A stretch of DNA of 64,000 nt from Amborella trichopoda (taxonomy: Eukaryota > Streptophyta > Magnoliopsida > Amborellales > Amborellaceae). The notes under the pieces were generated by a model. It was not told the origin of the DNA, did not search any database, and saw only the letters and a list, made by a program, of their open reading frames with translations. The position numbers and the translations under genes were made by a program. The stretch spans positions 4,075,066-4,139,065 of the forward strand of contig NW_006500351.1 of assembly GCF_000471905.2 (NCBI RefSeq). Direction: 5' to 3'. Position 1 is the stretch's first letter; each line of letters begins with the position of its first letter. Shown one piece after another: positions 34,816-46,199 of the stretch.

Positions 34816-35109
34816 GAAAAGGCAGGCATGCCATAACGCCTGCCACCTAATCTCTTTGAACGGTGATTCGCCGACTCAGTCTTTCTCTCTCCCATTTGTG
34901 GGCATTCTTACTGAACTGTACACCCTTAAGGCGAAGGTTTAGAGAGGGGAGTGCCTGTGCTTCAATTTCCTGAACTTGTCTCTCCTTTGAAAAAGTAAAT
35001 CTTTTTCAATAAAATCATATGGGTTAAACCATGTGTTCCTGCACAACCTCAAGCTTTCTAACCTGAAGTTCCTAGTGATACCTACATAGATAACACTCAA
35101 GAGAGAGAT
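34816..35109 (+). other. Upstream region of UGT85-like fragment
   Basis: Directly precedes the start codon at 35110. It may be the former promoter and 5' UTR (AACACTCAAGAGAGAGAT leads into the ATG), but no clear TATA box at a fitting distance was identified. Copy 3 of repeat X ends at its left edge. Confidence 0.4.
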
Positions 35110-35345
35110 ATGGGTTCGGACTACGTTCACAAGCCCCATGCTGTGTTCGTGCCCTTCACTGCACAAGGGCACATATCCCCTATGATGCAGCTGTCCAAGC
35201 TCCTCCATGCCATAGGCTTCCACATAACCTTTGTCAACAACGAATTCAATCACAAGAGGCTCCTAAATCAAGAGGATCCGACCCGTTGATGGGCGTCCAA
35301 GGCTTTGTCTTCAAGTCGATCCCCGATGACGGCCTCCCTCCAGAA
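35110..35345 (+). pseudogene. UGT85-like UDP-glycosyltransferase, N-terminal fragment
   Basis: From ATG at 35110: [54 protein letters not shown]. This is the hallmark UGT85 N-terminus, including the catalytic-type His after GQ/QG (QGHISPM). The frame hits TGA at 35287; shifting frame gives MGVQGFVFKSIPDDGLPPE, so at least one indel broke it. The gene may have begun like an ordinary UGT85. Similarity ends about 35345. Confidence 0.88.
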
Positions 35346-35712
35346 TATCCCCGAGGCTTGCTACTACACCAGGCTCGTTGGAAATGGGAAATATTTGAAT
35401 GGCTATTTTTGTTTTTGAGTAAATCAACAAAGTGGCTCATTAGCAATCCTCTCCATTAATAACCTGAACATTTGTTTCTACAGAAAAATGAAAATTAAAA
35501 CTTCTTAAAGGAGACCTTTGATGCATAATGTTCAAGCATATCGAGAAAAAGTTCAACATTAAGCACAATACTCATCACAATTTATTGATTGGGATTTTGG
35601 TTTAGCACTATGGTTACGCTGTAACTCGATTTTGTTCAATAAATTTATTCACCTACCAAACTATAAATCACTATACTGATTAATTAAGAGTTGATATGCT
35701 TGCTTCAGGATT
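35346..35712. other. Unrelated ~0.37 kb inside UGT85-like fragment
   Basis: Separates two UGT-coding blocks that are only ~15-20 codons apart in other family members. AT-rich, no ORF. It ends ...GCTTCAG just before coding resumes, acceptor-like, but UGT85 genes normally have no intron here, so an insertion is more likely. Confidence 0.55.
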
Positions 35713-35817
35713 AGCTGCCTTGCTCCTTTTAGGGAGCTTGTGGCTTGGCTCAACAGTACAGAAGATTTGCCGCCTGTGAACTACCCGATTTCGGATGGGG
35801 CCATGAATTTTACACAG
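35713..35817 (+). pseudogene. UGT85-like fragment, residues following the N-terminal block
   Basis: Reads SCLAPFRELVAWLNSTEDLP, PVNYPISDGAMNFTQ, the expected UGT85 continuation (CLAPFREL..PPVTCIVSDGVMSFT). It stops abruptly at TACACAG (35817), where non-UGT sequence follows. With 35110-35345 it covers about residues 1-130 of the protein. Confidence 0.85.
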
Positions 35818-36222
35818 GTGGTATATTAGACTTATTCAAAAGTCCAGCCGCGTCTGCTGTATATATTTATGTATTTTCTCTTTTATTGTGATACACAAAA
35901 AATCAATTCGAAAATTTCCTCTCAGAGCACTGGTTCTCTGCCCTCAAATCTCTCTTATCTCTCTACCCCATGATCTCTCTATTTTAAGCATACCTAGCCG
36001 ATCCAATAACTCTCTCCTTGCAACTTCACATCTCTCTATATCCAGCTGTTATGCCTTCTCCCTCATGCTGATGTGCCTCTTTCAGTGTGTGTGCATGCGA
36101 AAATCCTCCAAATCAAGAGGGCAGAGGGTGAAGTAGAGTCCAAGTATCTCTCCGGTCTTGGAATTGAAAGACAAAGGCAAGCAATTGTTGATGGTGTATA
36201 CTACCTTTTATACAGGATCAAG
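35818..36222. other. Intergenic before the deleted Copia element
   Basis: The 82-codon ORF at 35888 is serine/leucine-rich with no domain. No further UGT sequence found. Confidence 0.45.
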
Positions 36223-37110
36223 TGTTGTGTGCAGAAGCTCTAAAGCTGATGGGTTGATTTTTGCAAATAAAGTACGAGAAAAAGAATTGACAAAAAAACA
36301 AGCAACAAGCAACAAGCAACAAGCAGGAAATAAATAACAGAAAAAGAACATCAGAATTTACATAGTTCACTCCAAGAGTACTACATCCATGTGCACGGGA
36401 AGCAGAAATCCACTATACCAATGAATGTTATATCAAAGATTTTAGAACAAACCTCGACAAAAACCCAAGTCGAGTAAATCCTTTTAAACCACTCTCTCTT
36501 CAGTTTCTTTACTTTTGCCAACCATTACCAACTGCACTAGATAGAGACGCGAGATAAAAAAGAAACGTACTTTCTCTCTAAATAAAAGGGGAATAACCCA
36601 GAATCTCTATGGGAAACGCTTCTCTACAAGAAACAAACAAACCTCTCAATTTTCGGGGGTCTAAAAGAGGCACCATCAAAATGTCTCTATCTAAATGAAG
36701 TTTTCTCCTTGCTAAGAGGAAATTGCATCTTAGCACATGAGGCTCTAGCTCTCTCTCTCCAGAGGAACTATCATGCCATATGGTAACCCAAATAGGGCAC
36801 ACGTTCTCTATCTAAAAGTGGCCCATTATATAGAGAAAATAGACCCACCAAAAAAGCTCACAATGGGACCTTTCCATTCATTCTTTTATGAGAAACTAAT
36901 CTTTATCTCTTTAAATATGGGCCTTCAAGTTCATTCTAATCCAAATAGAACTTATCCCAATAACCAACTCCTAAAGATTATCTAATTGGTTAACAATCCC
37001 ACAAAATATGAGAAGATCTTAGTCCCACATAATATGGATCAATCTCAATCAATCCCATAAAATATGAGATTTCCATATGTGGGTGATTTTGGATAGCACC
37101 AAATTCAACA
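36223..37110 (-). repeat. Copia-4 3' LTR (888 bp)
   Basis: Minus-strand start TGTTGAATTTGGTGCTATCC. It aligns with 37316-38196 throughout, for example the shared GAGGCACCATCA and GGTAACCCAAATAGGGCAC-type blocks. Confidence 0.9.
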
Positions 37111-37315
37111 ATCTCCACCTTGATATCAAAATTACCTGTTCACCATGCCAACATCCATTGGATAGCTTCATGAATTCTTCATCTTTTATCAAACAAATTT
37201 CTTCATCAATATTGTTGAAAAATAGTATTTGCCATCAAATTTCTCCACCTCGAACTTTACATTCTAACCCTTTATTGCCTTACGATAAACCCCAAACTAG
37301 GGCTCTGATACAACT
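37111..37315 (-). pseudogene. Copia-4 gag start remnant
   Basis: Minus strand: a gag-like NVKFEVEKFDGKYYFS at about 37200-37250, then a quick break. The remaining ~100 bp up to the purine tract probably correspond to the old 3' end of pol, so one deletion removed almost the whole polyprotein. Confidence 0.7.
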
Positions 37316-38196
37316 TGTTTTTCACGGAAGCTCTAAACCTGATGGGTTGATTTTGGCAAATAAAGTACGATAAAAAGAATCAATAACAAAACAAGCAACA
37401 AGCAATAAAACTAAAGCATGAAATAAATAACAGAAAAATAACATCAGGATTTACGTGGTTCACCTCAAGAGGGCTACAATAACGAGCACGACAAACAAAA
37501 ATCTACTATACCAATAAAAGTTACATCAAATATTTTGGAACAAATCTCGAAAAAAACCCAAGTTGAGCAAACCCTTTTAAACTACTCTCCCTTCCTTTTC
37601 TTTACTTCTAGCAAAAATTACCAACAACACCAGATAGAGATGCAAGAGCAACGATAAACTTACTTTCACTTGAAATTAAAGAGAAACAACCCAAAATCTC
37701 TATGGGAACCGCTTCTCTACAAGAAACAAACAAGCCTCTCAATCTTCGAGAGTCTAAAAGAGGCACCATCATAATGTTTATGTCTAAAGGAAGCTTTCTT
37801 CTCTGTAAGAGGAAATTACGTCTTATGCACATGTGGCTCTAGCTCTCTCTCTTCAAAAGAACCACCATTCCCATATAGTCACCCAAATAGAGCACACATT
37901 CTCTTTCTAAAAATAAACCCTTATATAAAGAAAAGAGACTCACCAAAAAGGCTCATGTGAGGACCCTTTCTATTCTTTCTTTTATGGGAAACTAATCTTT
38001 ATCTCTTTAAATATGGGCTTCAAGTTCATCCTAATCCAAATAGAACTTATCCCAATAACCAACTCCTAAAGATTATCTAATTGGTTAATAGTAATCCTAC
38101 ATAATATAAGAATATCTCAATCCCACATAATATGGATCCCACAAATATGAGATTTCCATATGTGGGTGATTTTGGATAGCACCAAATCCAATAACA
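37316..38196 (-). repeat. Copia-4 5' LTR (881 bp)
   Basis: Pairs with 36223-37110; many point differences between the two show that the copy is old. Confidence 0.9.
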
Positions 38197-38727
38197 AAGA
38201 ATTGAATCCATCAAATGTCAAAGGCTTTCTTCAAGATTCTGAAACTTCGTTGGAAAGATGTAAATTGTGCATATCAGGCTTTTTCCAGGAACCTCTATAA
38301 TTGAGCTGGCTCTCAGCATTGGCGAGACATAGGTTCATCCAAAGTGGCTCTTCATTGCCTCTTATACATAACAGTGTTGACACAAGAAAGGTGAGCAACA
38401 TCACGAAGACAGAGAAAGTCGAGAATGGCGTAGTTGAGTTCATTATGGAGCACTCTCAGGTCTCCGAGGGCATCAGGTCTACGGACTCTGTAACAACCTT
38501 CCATATCCCCTTCCTCAAAAGAAAATCAATTTTTTAGTTTATTTTTTTAGTTATATTTTTTTTGTTGGGCTTCTGTTTCCATGTCTCAAACTTTTGTGGG
38601 GCTTTTGTGCTTAATATCATCTGGAGTTATTTGTGCTCTCTCTCTCTAAAATAATAATAAATAAATAAATTTCGCTTCTAAATTCGTGTCCTTTCTTTGC
38701 TGTCCTTTGCATTCCTCTTCAACCGTC
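38197..38727. other. Intergenic or Copia-5 leader
   Basis: A 78-codon ORF at 38301 has no recognised motif. 38650-38680 is an ATAAATAAATAAA microsatellite. It may include the 5' leader of the following gag, but no LTR or primer site was found. Confidence 0.45.
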
Positions 38728-40150
38728 ATGACAGAACCCACTCTCCCATTGGGTTCTTCTCATGAATCCCCAGCCACCCCCATCCTCTGAGACAGGGCTT
38801 TCCAATGTTCTTTCTGGAATCTCTGCGAATGCTTATTCATATTCCCCACATTACATTCACCATTCGGATAGTCCTAGGACTATTCTTGTCTCCAAAGTTC
38901 TTACTGGCGACAACTATGACAACTAGTCGCATGCTATGCATATGAATTTGAATGCCAAAAAAAAATTAGGTTTCTTAGATGGTTCTCTCGCTTGACCTGC
39001 AGTAGATTCTTCTACGTTAAACCAATGGTATAGGGCCAATGATATGGTCACGTCTTAGTTACTTAATGTTGTCTTTGGAGACATTTCTGACAACATCGAC
39101 AATGGTGTTTCAACACATGATATTTGGGTTGAACTGCGAGAACAATTCTCTCAAAGGCAAGCACCGAGCATTTATTAATTGTCTCGTTGCATTTTCACTC
39201 TCCAGCAACACAATTGTTGAATTCTCACATACTTTAGTAAGATCAAATCCTACTTGGATGATCTTTCTTCCATCTCTCCCACCATGTTCCTATTGTACCT
39301 CCTAATCTATGACTTCTTTCAAGCAAGAAGAACAGTTGATGTAATTGCTTATGGGCCTCAATGACTCATACAACACGGTTCGTAGCCAGATCTTTCTCAT
39401 GGATCCTTTGTCGCCAGTAAACAAAGCTTATAATCTACTGTTGCAGGAGGAAAGCTAGTGCAATCTGCATGTTCAACCATAAAGATTTGTTGATAGCTCT
39501 GTCAGGGCTGCTACTCGCAAGAGCAGTCTTGCCCTTCAACATTCTTCAACATAGCAGCAATAACAAGGAAGAGGCTACACTCACTGTGGGCATGATAATC
39601 TCCTTGTCCAAAACTGCTGGTTACTCCATGGTTTTCCAAAACGCAAAGGCAACAACAGACAACCACAACGAGGTGAACGTCAACAACAACAACGTCCTCC
39701 TTTCAGTCGCAAATTAAGACCTTCTCGCAAGCTGCAACTGCTCAAGCACCTTCCAATGTGGGCCTACTAGCCAACACGCCTACTTTTGACTGTGATGTCT
39801 CATCCACTATGTCCATGATTTTCATACCTGAACAATACCACTGACTTCTCTCCCTTGTTACCTTAGGTAGCTCCAATTTCGTAGCCAATCTTTCTGGTAA
39901 GAACCATTTTTCCTTTAATGTCTCTACTCTTGATTGGATTATTGATAGTGGTACTATTGATCACATGATTGGTGATCCTTCATTATTATCACAGTCTACC
40001 CCTCTTCCTTCATCTAAACATGTTATTCTACCAAATGGACAGCACATTGTTGAAGGGTATTTTTTGAAACTTGTTATCCCCAGTATGCATAAGGAGAGAG
40101 CAATTTGTGACCTAGGTATGAGGGTACCACAATGCCTATGGACCATTGAA
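38728..40150 (+). pseudogene. Copia-5: decayed gag-protease fragment
   Basis: From MTEPTLPLGSSHESPATP at 38728 the gag reads SPRTILVSKVLTGDNYDN, SHAMHMNLNAKKKLGFLDGS, QWYRANDMVTS, VELREQFSQR and LMGLNDSYNTVRSQIFLMDP, the pattern of Copia gag with a Retrotran_gag_3-type head. A zinc knuckle near 39570-39610 is degenerate (Y-x2-C-x4-L-x4-C, so Cys and His are lost). A protease follows with WIIDSGTIDHMIGDPS near 39935-39980 and PNGQHIVEGY. Many stops and frame changes. No integrase, RT or LTR is attached. Confidence 0.88.
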
Positions 40151-41514
40151 GCAGTAGTATAATAAATCCCAATTTAGAGCAGAATTTTTTACAATCCTAG
40201 AAGGGCCTAAAAATAATCAAAAGCATAGCTAATGGTCTCCTACGAATACCTGCAAAGTTTTGTCGTCGTCTGAAGAAGTTAAGGCTGATCAGACGTCAAA
40301 ATAGTTTTCAAAATTCTGCCTCTAGCATGTTGAAAGAAGACTCTGTAACTACAACCCTATCACCGAAGCTTCAAATGATCACCAGACCGTCCCATTGGAT
40401 TTAGAATGTTCGAAGACCCCAGGGTGCCAAGTTTCGGCTTAATTAGACGTCTTTGGACCAATCTGTGGCCAACTTACCAAAAATGGGTAGGCCGCCACAA
40501 TCCTGGCGTACCCTCCGCTAACCAGCTTCCACTTACGGAAACTTTGTTCCAATTTTGGGCTGAACTTATCATGGTCATATCTCCTTCATCCTGGGTCGGA
40601 ATAAGCCCAATTTTTGAGAGGATGCTTGTCTCATCGGCCCAATCGTTTTGATATATGGCATGCCCAATGGCATGGCTTGAGCCAAGAGAAATCAAAGAAA
40701 GAATACCGTCATGGAAAAGCAAAAGTTGCAGGAATTTCGAAGAGGAAGGTCTCCTTGAACAAATAGCCGCATCACAGTATCCGACTGACCTGAAAATGGA
40801 TGCATCATGACCACAAGGTCGAAGACTTCATTCAGGTTAAACCTCGCATGTGATGAATGGTTAGATTTAATGTATTTCAGGGATCAAGAAGAGGCAATTT
40901 TCGGTAACTGGAATCCCAATTCCGATCAAAACCCCCAATTAAGAAAGTGGTCATTTGGGTTCCAAATCGAGCCATTCTTTTTGCAAAATGATCATGATGA
41001 CCTGCTTGTCAATCTATAGCAAATAAATTAAGGAAAATAATCAAGAAATAGGTGAGATCTTGAATATAAAATTGCAAGATTCTCACAAACATTGACGCCT
41101 CAAGTTAGCAGCCAAAAACCTCGATTCATGGCTCAAAATCTATACCAAAATGACAACCTCACCGAGCTCTACAAGTTTTCAATATTATTTTGGCCGGACA
41201 GTGGCCAGAAGTGTTGGTTATTCGGCCTGTCAAGGCCTTAAAGCCAATAGTCTTAAACTCAGTGGGAGTTAGAGAGAGACTGAATCTAGGTGCTTGGTGC
41301 ACTAGGGCCCAAATATTATACCTTGAGAATTTGAGGCATTGAGAGCATACGTTTTGAGAATGTGAACTCTCAAGGAGGTGTGAGGGTCACCTCCCAGTCA
41401 GGACTATATTGATTAGAATGTCTCATAGTTGATGTGATAAGCCAAGGCATGGAGAATCCAATCAAGAATAATAGAACCCAAGTATTGAAAAGAGTATTTG
41501 CCCCGCATGGAATG
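40151..41514. other. Non-coding interval before the large Gypsy element
   Basis: Short ORFs at 40406-40722 overlap in antisense and lack motifs. Parts (40540-40720) have the texture of LTR U5/leader DNA, but no partner was found in this window. Confidence 0.5.
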
Positions 41515-42404
41515 GTCGGCTAATGGGACTGGTTAGGTGCCTCGATCTTGCCTCCTCGGATCTAGATGATCGGGTGACATGTGTCTCGGGTTCGGAAGAA
41601 CCTGGACCTGAGATCGCTCTCTTGGGAACCTTGTTCACAGAACAAGGGCAAATGTCTAACTAGTGAGAGAGTAATTTTGGATGTGAGGTGGGGACCAACC
41701 TCATATGGGTCTGTGACTTACTCAAGCAAACTTGCGTGGGCGCCCTCTTAGATCATGACGGAAAGCCCCCCAGCTGCTTCAGCTGGTTCGGAATTGCCTC
41801 CCTTGACCTGTAATATCCTTGTTTTCTGCACAACACTACTATGGTTAATTTGCAAGACAAGTGGGTGGAAGGACCCATTCTGGTCTTAGGGAAATGCACC
41901 TTCATATGGCTGAGAAGGTGAGAAATTAGGGTGATGAAGTGGAAGGTTCAAATAAAGATCGAAAAGAGAAGAGAACTTGATGAAGGGAGGAGACTAGCAT
42001 GATAGCTAGACAGTGACCGACTCAAAGTGGTAGCAAGACGGGCATGGTATTCAGGACCAGCAAGACGACAATACTACTCGAAACCGAGGCCGATATGACT
42101 GTCCTAATCTGGTGTGGCAGCAAGACAGGTATGGTACTCAAGGCCAGCACGATGGTGATTCTGCTAGACAGCCAGACCGCTATGGAGGTACTAGACTAAG
42201 TCAACCCTCAGTCAAGTGAGAAGAGGAGAGTGTGAAGAGAAGGCGAGAGACGGCGAAGAGCTGGGGTCCCAACGGCGCTAGGTGTTGCCACCCACAACAG
42301 TAGAATAACTGTGTGGTGACCCTTGGACGGTGCTAGACACTACTGCTCATGGCTAGAGGGTGAGTAGTGAACTACGGGCGGTGCTGGGCATCGCCGTTAG
42401 TAAC

Positions 42405-42620
42405 ACAAGAAGGCAGCACAACCCTTTGCAGGTGGTGATAGCCTCTTGTGAAGCACGCGACGATAGCCAATTGCTAAGCACGCGACGATAGTTCTTTCCA
42501 AGGCATACGACGATAGGCATGGGACGTAAGAGAAACCTGTTGATGGCGATGGCACTGAATGCACGAAATTGGCTATCATCGTCTGTGCTCTTCACTGAGA
42601 GCAGGACGATAGGCATGCTC
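42405..42620. repeat. GCGACGATAG-type array in LTR A
   Basis: Units of ~28-32 bp: GGTGGTGATAGCC, GCACGCGACGATAGCC, GCACGCGACGATAGTTC and GGCATACGACGATAGGC. The motif recurs in LTR B and at 47165-47365 and 48230-48460. Confidence 0.65.
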
Positions 42621-43105
42621 TCAGTGAAGGGCACAACAGGGGGAGTGCCCTATGGGCGGCAACAAGTTTCACTGTCTGTGCTCTTCATTGAGACATCGTG
42701 GACACATCTACGGGTGACGATGACCAGCGCCGTCTGCGAGCCTCGCAGAGAGACCGAGATGGACGAACAATGGTGGAAAGAAGCTCACGGATGGTGCTGC
42801 CATCGCCATCTGTGACTTGTGAACCCACAGGAGGGGGAAAAAGAAAATAACGAGGCATGAATGGTACTGCCACTGCAGTGCATGGCCTTTGAGGGAGGCT
42901 CAGACGAAGAAGAAGAATGAAAAGAAGAGATAGAAGAAGAAAGGGAAAAAGAAAAGAAAAGAAGAGAGAGCAAGAATTACCTTGAGCTTGGGGTATTGAT
43001 CCAAAAGTTTCTCTCTTCCTCTCTCTCTCCAAATGTGAACCAACAATAGGCAAGATGAAAATTTTATTATGAAAGTGACGGGTTCTTCGTACAATAGTAG
43101 TATGT

Positions 43106-43116
43106 GATATATATAG
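43106..43116 (-). promoter_or_regulatory. TATA-like box of Gypsy LTR A
   Basis: The minus strand reads CTATATATATC, about 100 bp before a polypyrimidine leader (on the minus strand). LTR B has the equivalent box at 59025-59038, so the position is conserved. Supports minus-strand orientation. Confidence 0.6.
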
Positions 43117-44330
43117 AGTTGTGCCCAAACATGAGTGGATTGATCAAAATTAAACTTAATTTCTGAAAATGAAGATTTAATTGAATTAAAAGAAATTAGA
43201 AAAGAGAGAGAAAAATGACAGATTTGCCCCTTCCTAACAATTTGTAGAATTCCAAGACAGTTCATGTGCCCCCTAGAACGTGCATGATTTTTCATGGATG
43301 ATCCGGGATTGTTTTGATGCCTATTTGATCAAAGACAATTATTTTCTTGTAAGGGCTCAGTATGGTGATCGATTTGATACCAACTTTGAGGCATGGATCA
43401 TGTTTTTAGGGCACAATCATGGGTCTTGAAAGTTGGATAAATCTTGAAACTTTGGATCGATAGTATGTTCGTTCCATGATATTTTTCTATGATTTCTTTG
43501 CTGGATCACACTGAGCATGCCATCATGATCACGTGGCAATAAACACAGCTCGATTTCGTGTGCAGACGAGGATTTTGCAACTTTGGAGTTTTGACCGGAA
43601 TTTGGAAATCCAGTGCTAGAAATTGTCGTCATTTCATCAGATTTGTGTGTAGAATTAAACCATTCATCATGTACAGGGTTCAGGCAAGAGATAGCCCTAG
43701 ACCTTATGCACGCGATGAAACTGGTTTCATGTTGATCGGGCTCACGAGTGGTGTGATTTGGCCACTCGAGCGAGGTGCGGCGCTGCTGCTTTTCTTGCAA
43801 CTTTCTTCAATGATCAATAACTTCCCTCCAACGTTTCTTCGTGCTCAGACATCATCGTGTGGTGTGCCATATATTGAAACGCTCATCTTTAAGTGATGAA
43901 CATGCTCACCAAATTTGAGCATGATTCAACTCGAGACAGGTGAGATATGAGCGTTGAAAGTCACTATTCGTGACTACCCTTTTAATAGAGTTTAATTGCA
44001 GAGTGGCCACATGGGAATAATGTATGGCTCCTTTTATTTGTCTCTTTTGCCTATAACTTCTTCTTGAAATGTTCGTTTTGTAATTTGTCCCCTGGGGGTT
44101 TTCAACTGTGCCGGATCTGATGGCGGTCAGGATGCAAGAGGCTGATTCTGCCGAAATCATTTCTTTATCTGTATTGCCATAGATATGTCAAAATGCATTG
44201 AAACTTGGCGAGAGACTTTTACGATCCTCATGAAGATCTTGACCAGTTCTGTGATCATTTTGAGACTGTCAGAATTTTCACTGTTTGTTAGGCTTCATTG
44301 ACTGGGGACCCATGATGATGAAAAATGTCG

Positions 44331-45479
44331 TCCAACAGCATGCCCTGCTGAATGTTGTGCTTCTAGAGAAATGAGAAGTACGATCATTAGGGAAATTTTC
44401 TCTGGCTAGCCACAGGACTATGTGAACACCGAGGAGATCCACGCAATGCTGTAACTAGGATGCTCATATGTTTTAACGCAATGTACGGGTCCATCAGTGG
44501 AGATTTTAGGGGAAGAAAATACTTTTGAGGGATCTGTTGAAGTCCTCACCCTCAAGGGACTATTTGTGATTCTGATAGCTTGAGGATTTCGTAGGGACCT
44601 CATTGGTCAGAATCGGGCCTATTTGGCGGCCAAGTGTTATGAACCTTTGGTTGGTTGGCATTATTTGCTGCTACACCAGGTTTGCTTTTGCTGATTAGGG
44701 TATCTCTGTAGGTCCCATCCAGCGGGGTCCAGTTGGGTGCATTTGACCTGTTTCGAAGATCTGGGCCTGCCGGCTAGGGGAATTTTGGCGAGGCAACCTC
44801 ATAGGCCCCATCTTATCAGGTCTAGTCGGGGACTTTTTACAGGCCTATCCCGAAGATCTGGGCTTGTCGGTTAAGGAAGGTTTTTAGTGAGACGATCTCA
44901 TGACGAGGAATAATCGTGAAGTCTTTGGTAGGTTAGGCCCTGTCTTCTTCAATTTCTTGCCTTCGTGATGGTCTTTAACATTTTGGAGGGATCTTTCGAT
45001 CAACATCCTCACCCTCAAGAACTCTCTTTACTTTTGAAGTTGGAGTGTGGGAGATCTTATGAGGCTCTCACTCTCGAGTGAGCCATTTTTTTTTGTGATT
45101 GGATGCTGGAAGTTGAGGATTTTATATAGACCTCATCTAGTTTTATGACTGTTTGGTAATGGGGTGTCGGCTGAGGCTGTGGTACTGTGTCAACCTTTTT
45201 TGTTGGCCCAAGTGCTCTTTTGCGGGTTTTCACTTGAACAGGGGAAGCAATGCTGTAAGGACGGTTTTCACCAAGTTCCTTTATTTTTTGGCTCTTTTAC
45301 CGATGACCTTGTGGTCATGTCCACCCTTTTCATCCATTTTTACTCATGACGCCCTTTTGGGGTTATCACCGTACTGGGGTTTTTGTCCTCATGAAACTCT
45401 TTTACTCATGATTTTGTGACCATGCCCGTTCATCATTTTTACTCGTGGCATTCCCTTGTCCAGGTACACCATGCCCATT
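44331..45479 (-). repeat. LTR A extension, partly shared with 63517-64000
   Basis: 44394-45030 resembles 63517-64000: AGCCACAGGACTATGTGAAC, AGATCCACGCAATGCTG, GGGATCTNTTGAAGTCCTCACCCTCAAGG-type and GGAGGGATCTTTCGATCA. This shows the LTR is longer than the block ending at 44330. Tracts at 44700-44880 contain a duplicated GATCTGGGC(C/T)TG(C/T)CGG motif. 45080-45480 shows nothing further. Confidence 0.65.
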
Positions 45480-46199
45480 TTATTTTGTGAATGCGTGTTT
45501 AGGGTCATGCCTTCGAGACCTGTACGAAGCCTTATAACATCATGTGGTTAGCAAGTGCACTATAGTTCAAGGTCATACAACTGAACCATAGTGGTGATGA
45601 ATGACAGTCTGTAGAGGCCGTGGAATGAGTATGGTGATGGTTTTGACTCACTTTGAGAAGATGGCACAAGGCTATTATGAAATCTGGATGATGTACGAAT
45701 GGTAGGTGAAAAGTAGTGACCCACTAACTAACGGCGAGTAGGGATAGCGAGATGGCTTACCGTTTTACGAGCATGGGTCAGACTCATTGGGGAATGTTTA
45801 ATGATGGTGATATGAATGGACTCACTATGGAGGTAATGAACATGGTGCACACATGAACAAGTCGGTTTGGGAAGGCATGCATGAAGATGCACGTAAAGGG
45901 CGTGTGCACGTGTGTGGGGGTGTCTTTAAGGTCATGCCTCCTAGACCTGGGCGAAGCAGTTTAATGTCATGCGGCCATGACGTGCACTATAATTTAAGGT
46001 CATATAGCTTGGACCGTGGTTATGCAGTTTAAAGTCATGCAACTAGGACCTTGTAGTTTAAGGTCGTGCAACTATACCTCTGTTATAGTTTAAGGGAATA
46101 TAGCACGGACCATGGCTGTGCAGTTTAAGGTCATGTAGTACGGACCATGGCTATGCGGTTTAAGGTCATGCAGTACGGACCATTGCTTGGGTCGCCATG
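45480..46199. repeat. Minisatellite M1, block 1: TTTAAGGTCATGCA(G/A) units
   Basis: Degenerate 33-45 bp units with the core CAGTTTAAGGTCATGCAGTACGGACCATGGCTATG-type, shown here in pieces: GGTCATGC, TTTAAGGTCAT, GGACCATGG. Clear copies at 45990-46190, weaker ones from 45480. Confidence 0.75.

Larger units (their letters stand above)
36223..38196 (-). mobile_element. Copia-4: internally deleted Copia element, minus strand
   Basis: Two direct ~0.88 kb repeats, 36223-37110 and 37316-38196, enclose 205 bp. On the minus strand the 3' edge of the right repeat is followed by AGTTGTATCAGAGC, a Met-tRNA-type primer site (37302-37315), and AAGGTGGAGAT lies just before the left repeat, a Copia-type purine tract. 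The interior retains the start of a gag frame (VKFEVEKFDGKYYFS) and nothing else. Each LTR carries a short TCTC-rich block. A clean 5-bp target duplication was not found. Confidence 0.88.
41515..44330 (-). repeat. Gypsy LTR A (3' LTR), main homologous block
   Basis: Matches 57375-60297 in direct orientation from GACTGGTTAGGTGCCTCGATC to TTTGTTAGGCTTCATTGACTG. Contains a minus-strand TATA box (43106-43116), a GA-rich/CT-rich block downstream of it (42890-43040) and a GACGATAG-type array (42405-42620). Protein-like ORFs here (42353-43295, 43417-43896) are low-complexity or have close counterparts in LTR B and are not genes. Confidence 0.85.

Noticed and set aside
34939..35253. 104-codon minus-strand ORF
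   Set aside because: Antisense shadow of the UGT85-like N-terminal fragment.
38301..38537. 78-codon ORF considered as another UGT exon
   Set aside because: ELALSIGE-like wording is superficially similar to UGTs, but no ordered UGT blocks follow.
39965..40162. Independent small gene
   Set aside because: It is the protease part of the Copia-5 fragment (DSGTIDHM).
40406..40722. Paired overlapping ORFs on both strands
   Set aside because: No domain motif on either strand; the texture is that of LTR leader DNA.
42685..43295. 127- to 147-codon minus-strand ORFs rich in Phe, Ser and Leu
   Set aside because: Low-complexity translations of the polypyrimidine leader inside LTR A; the same occurs in LTR B at 58570-59047.
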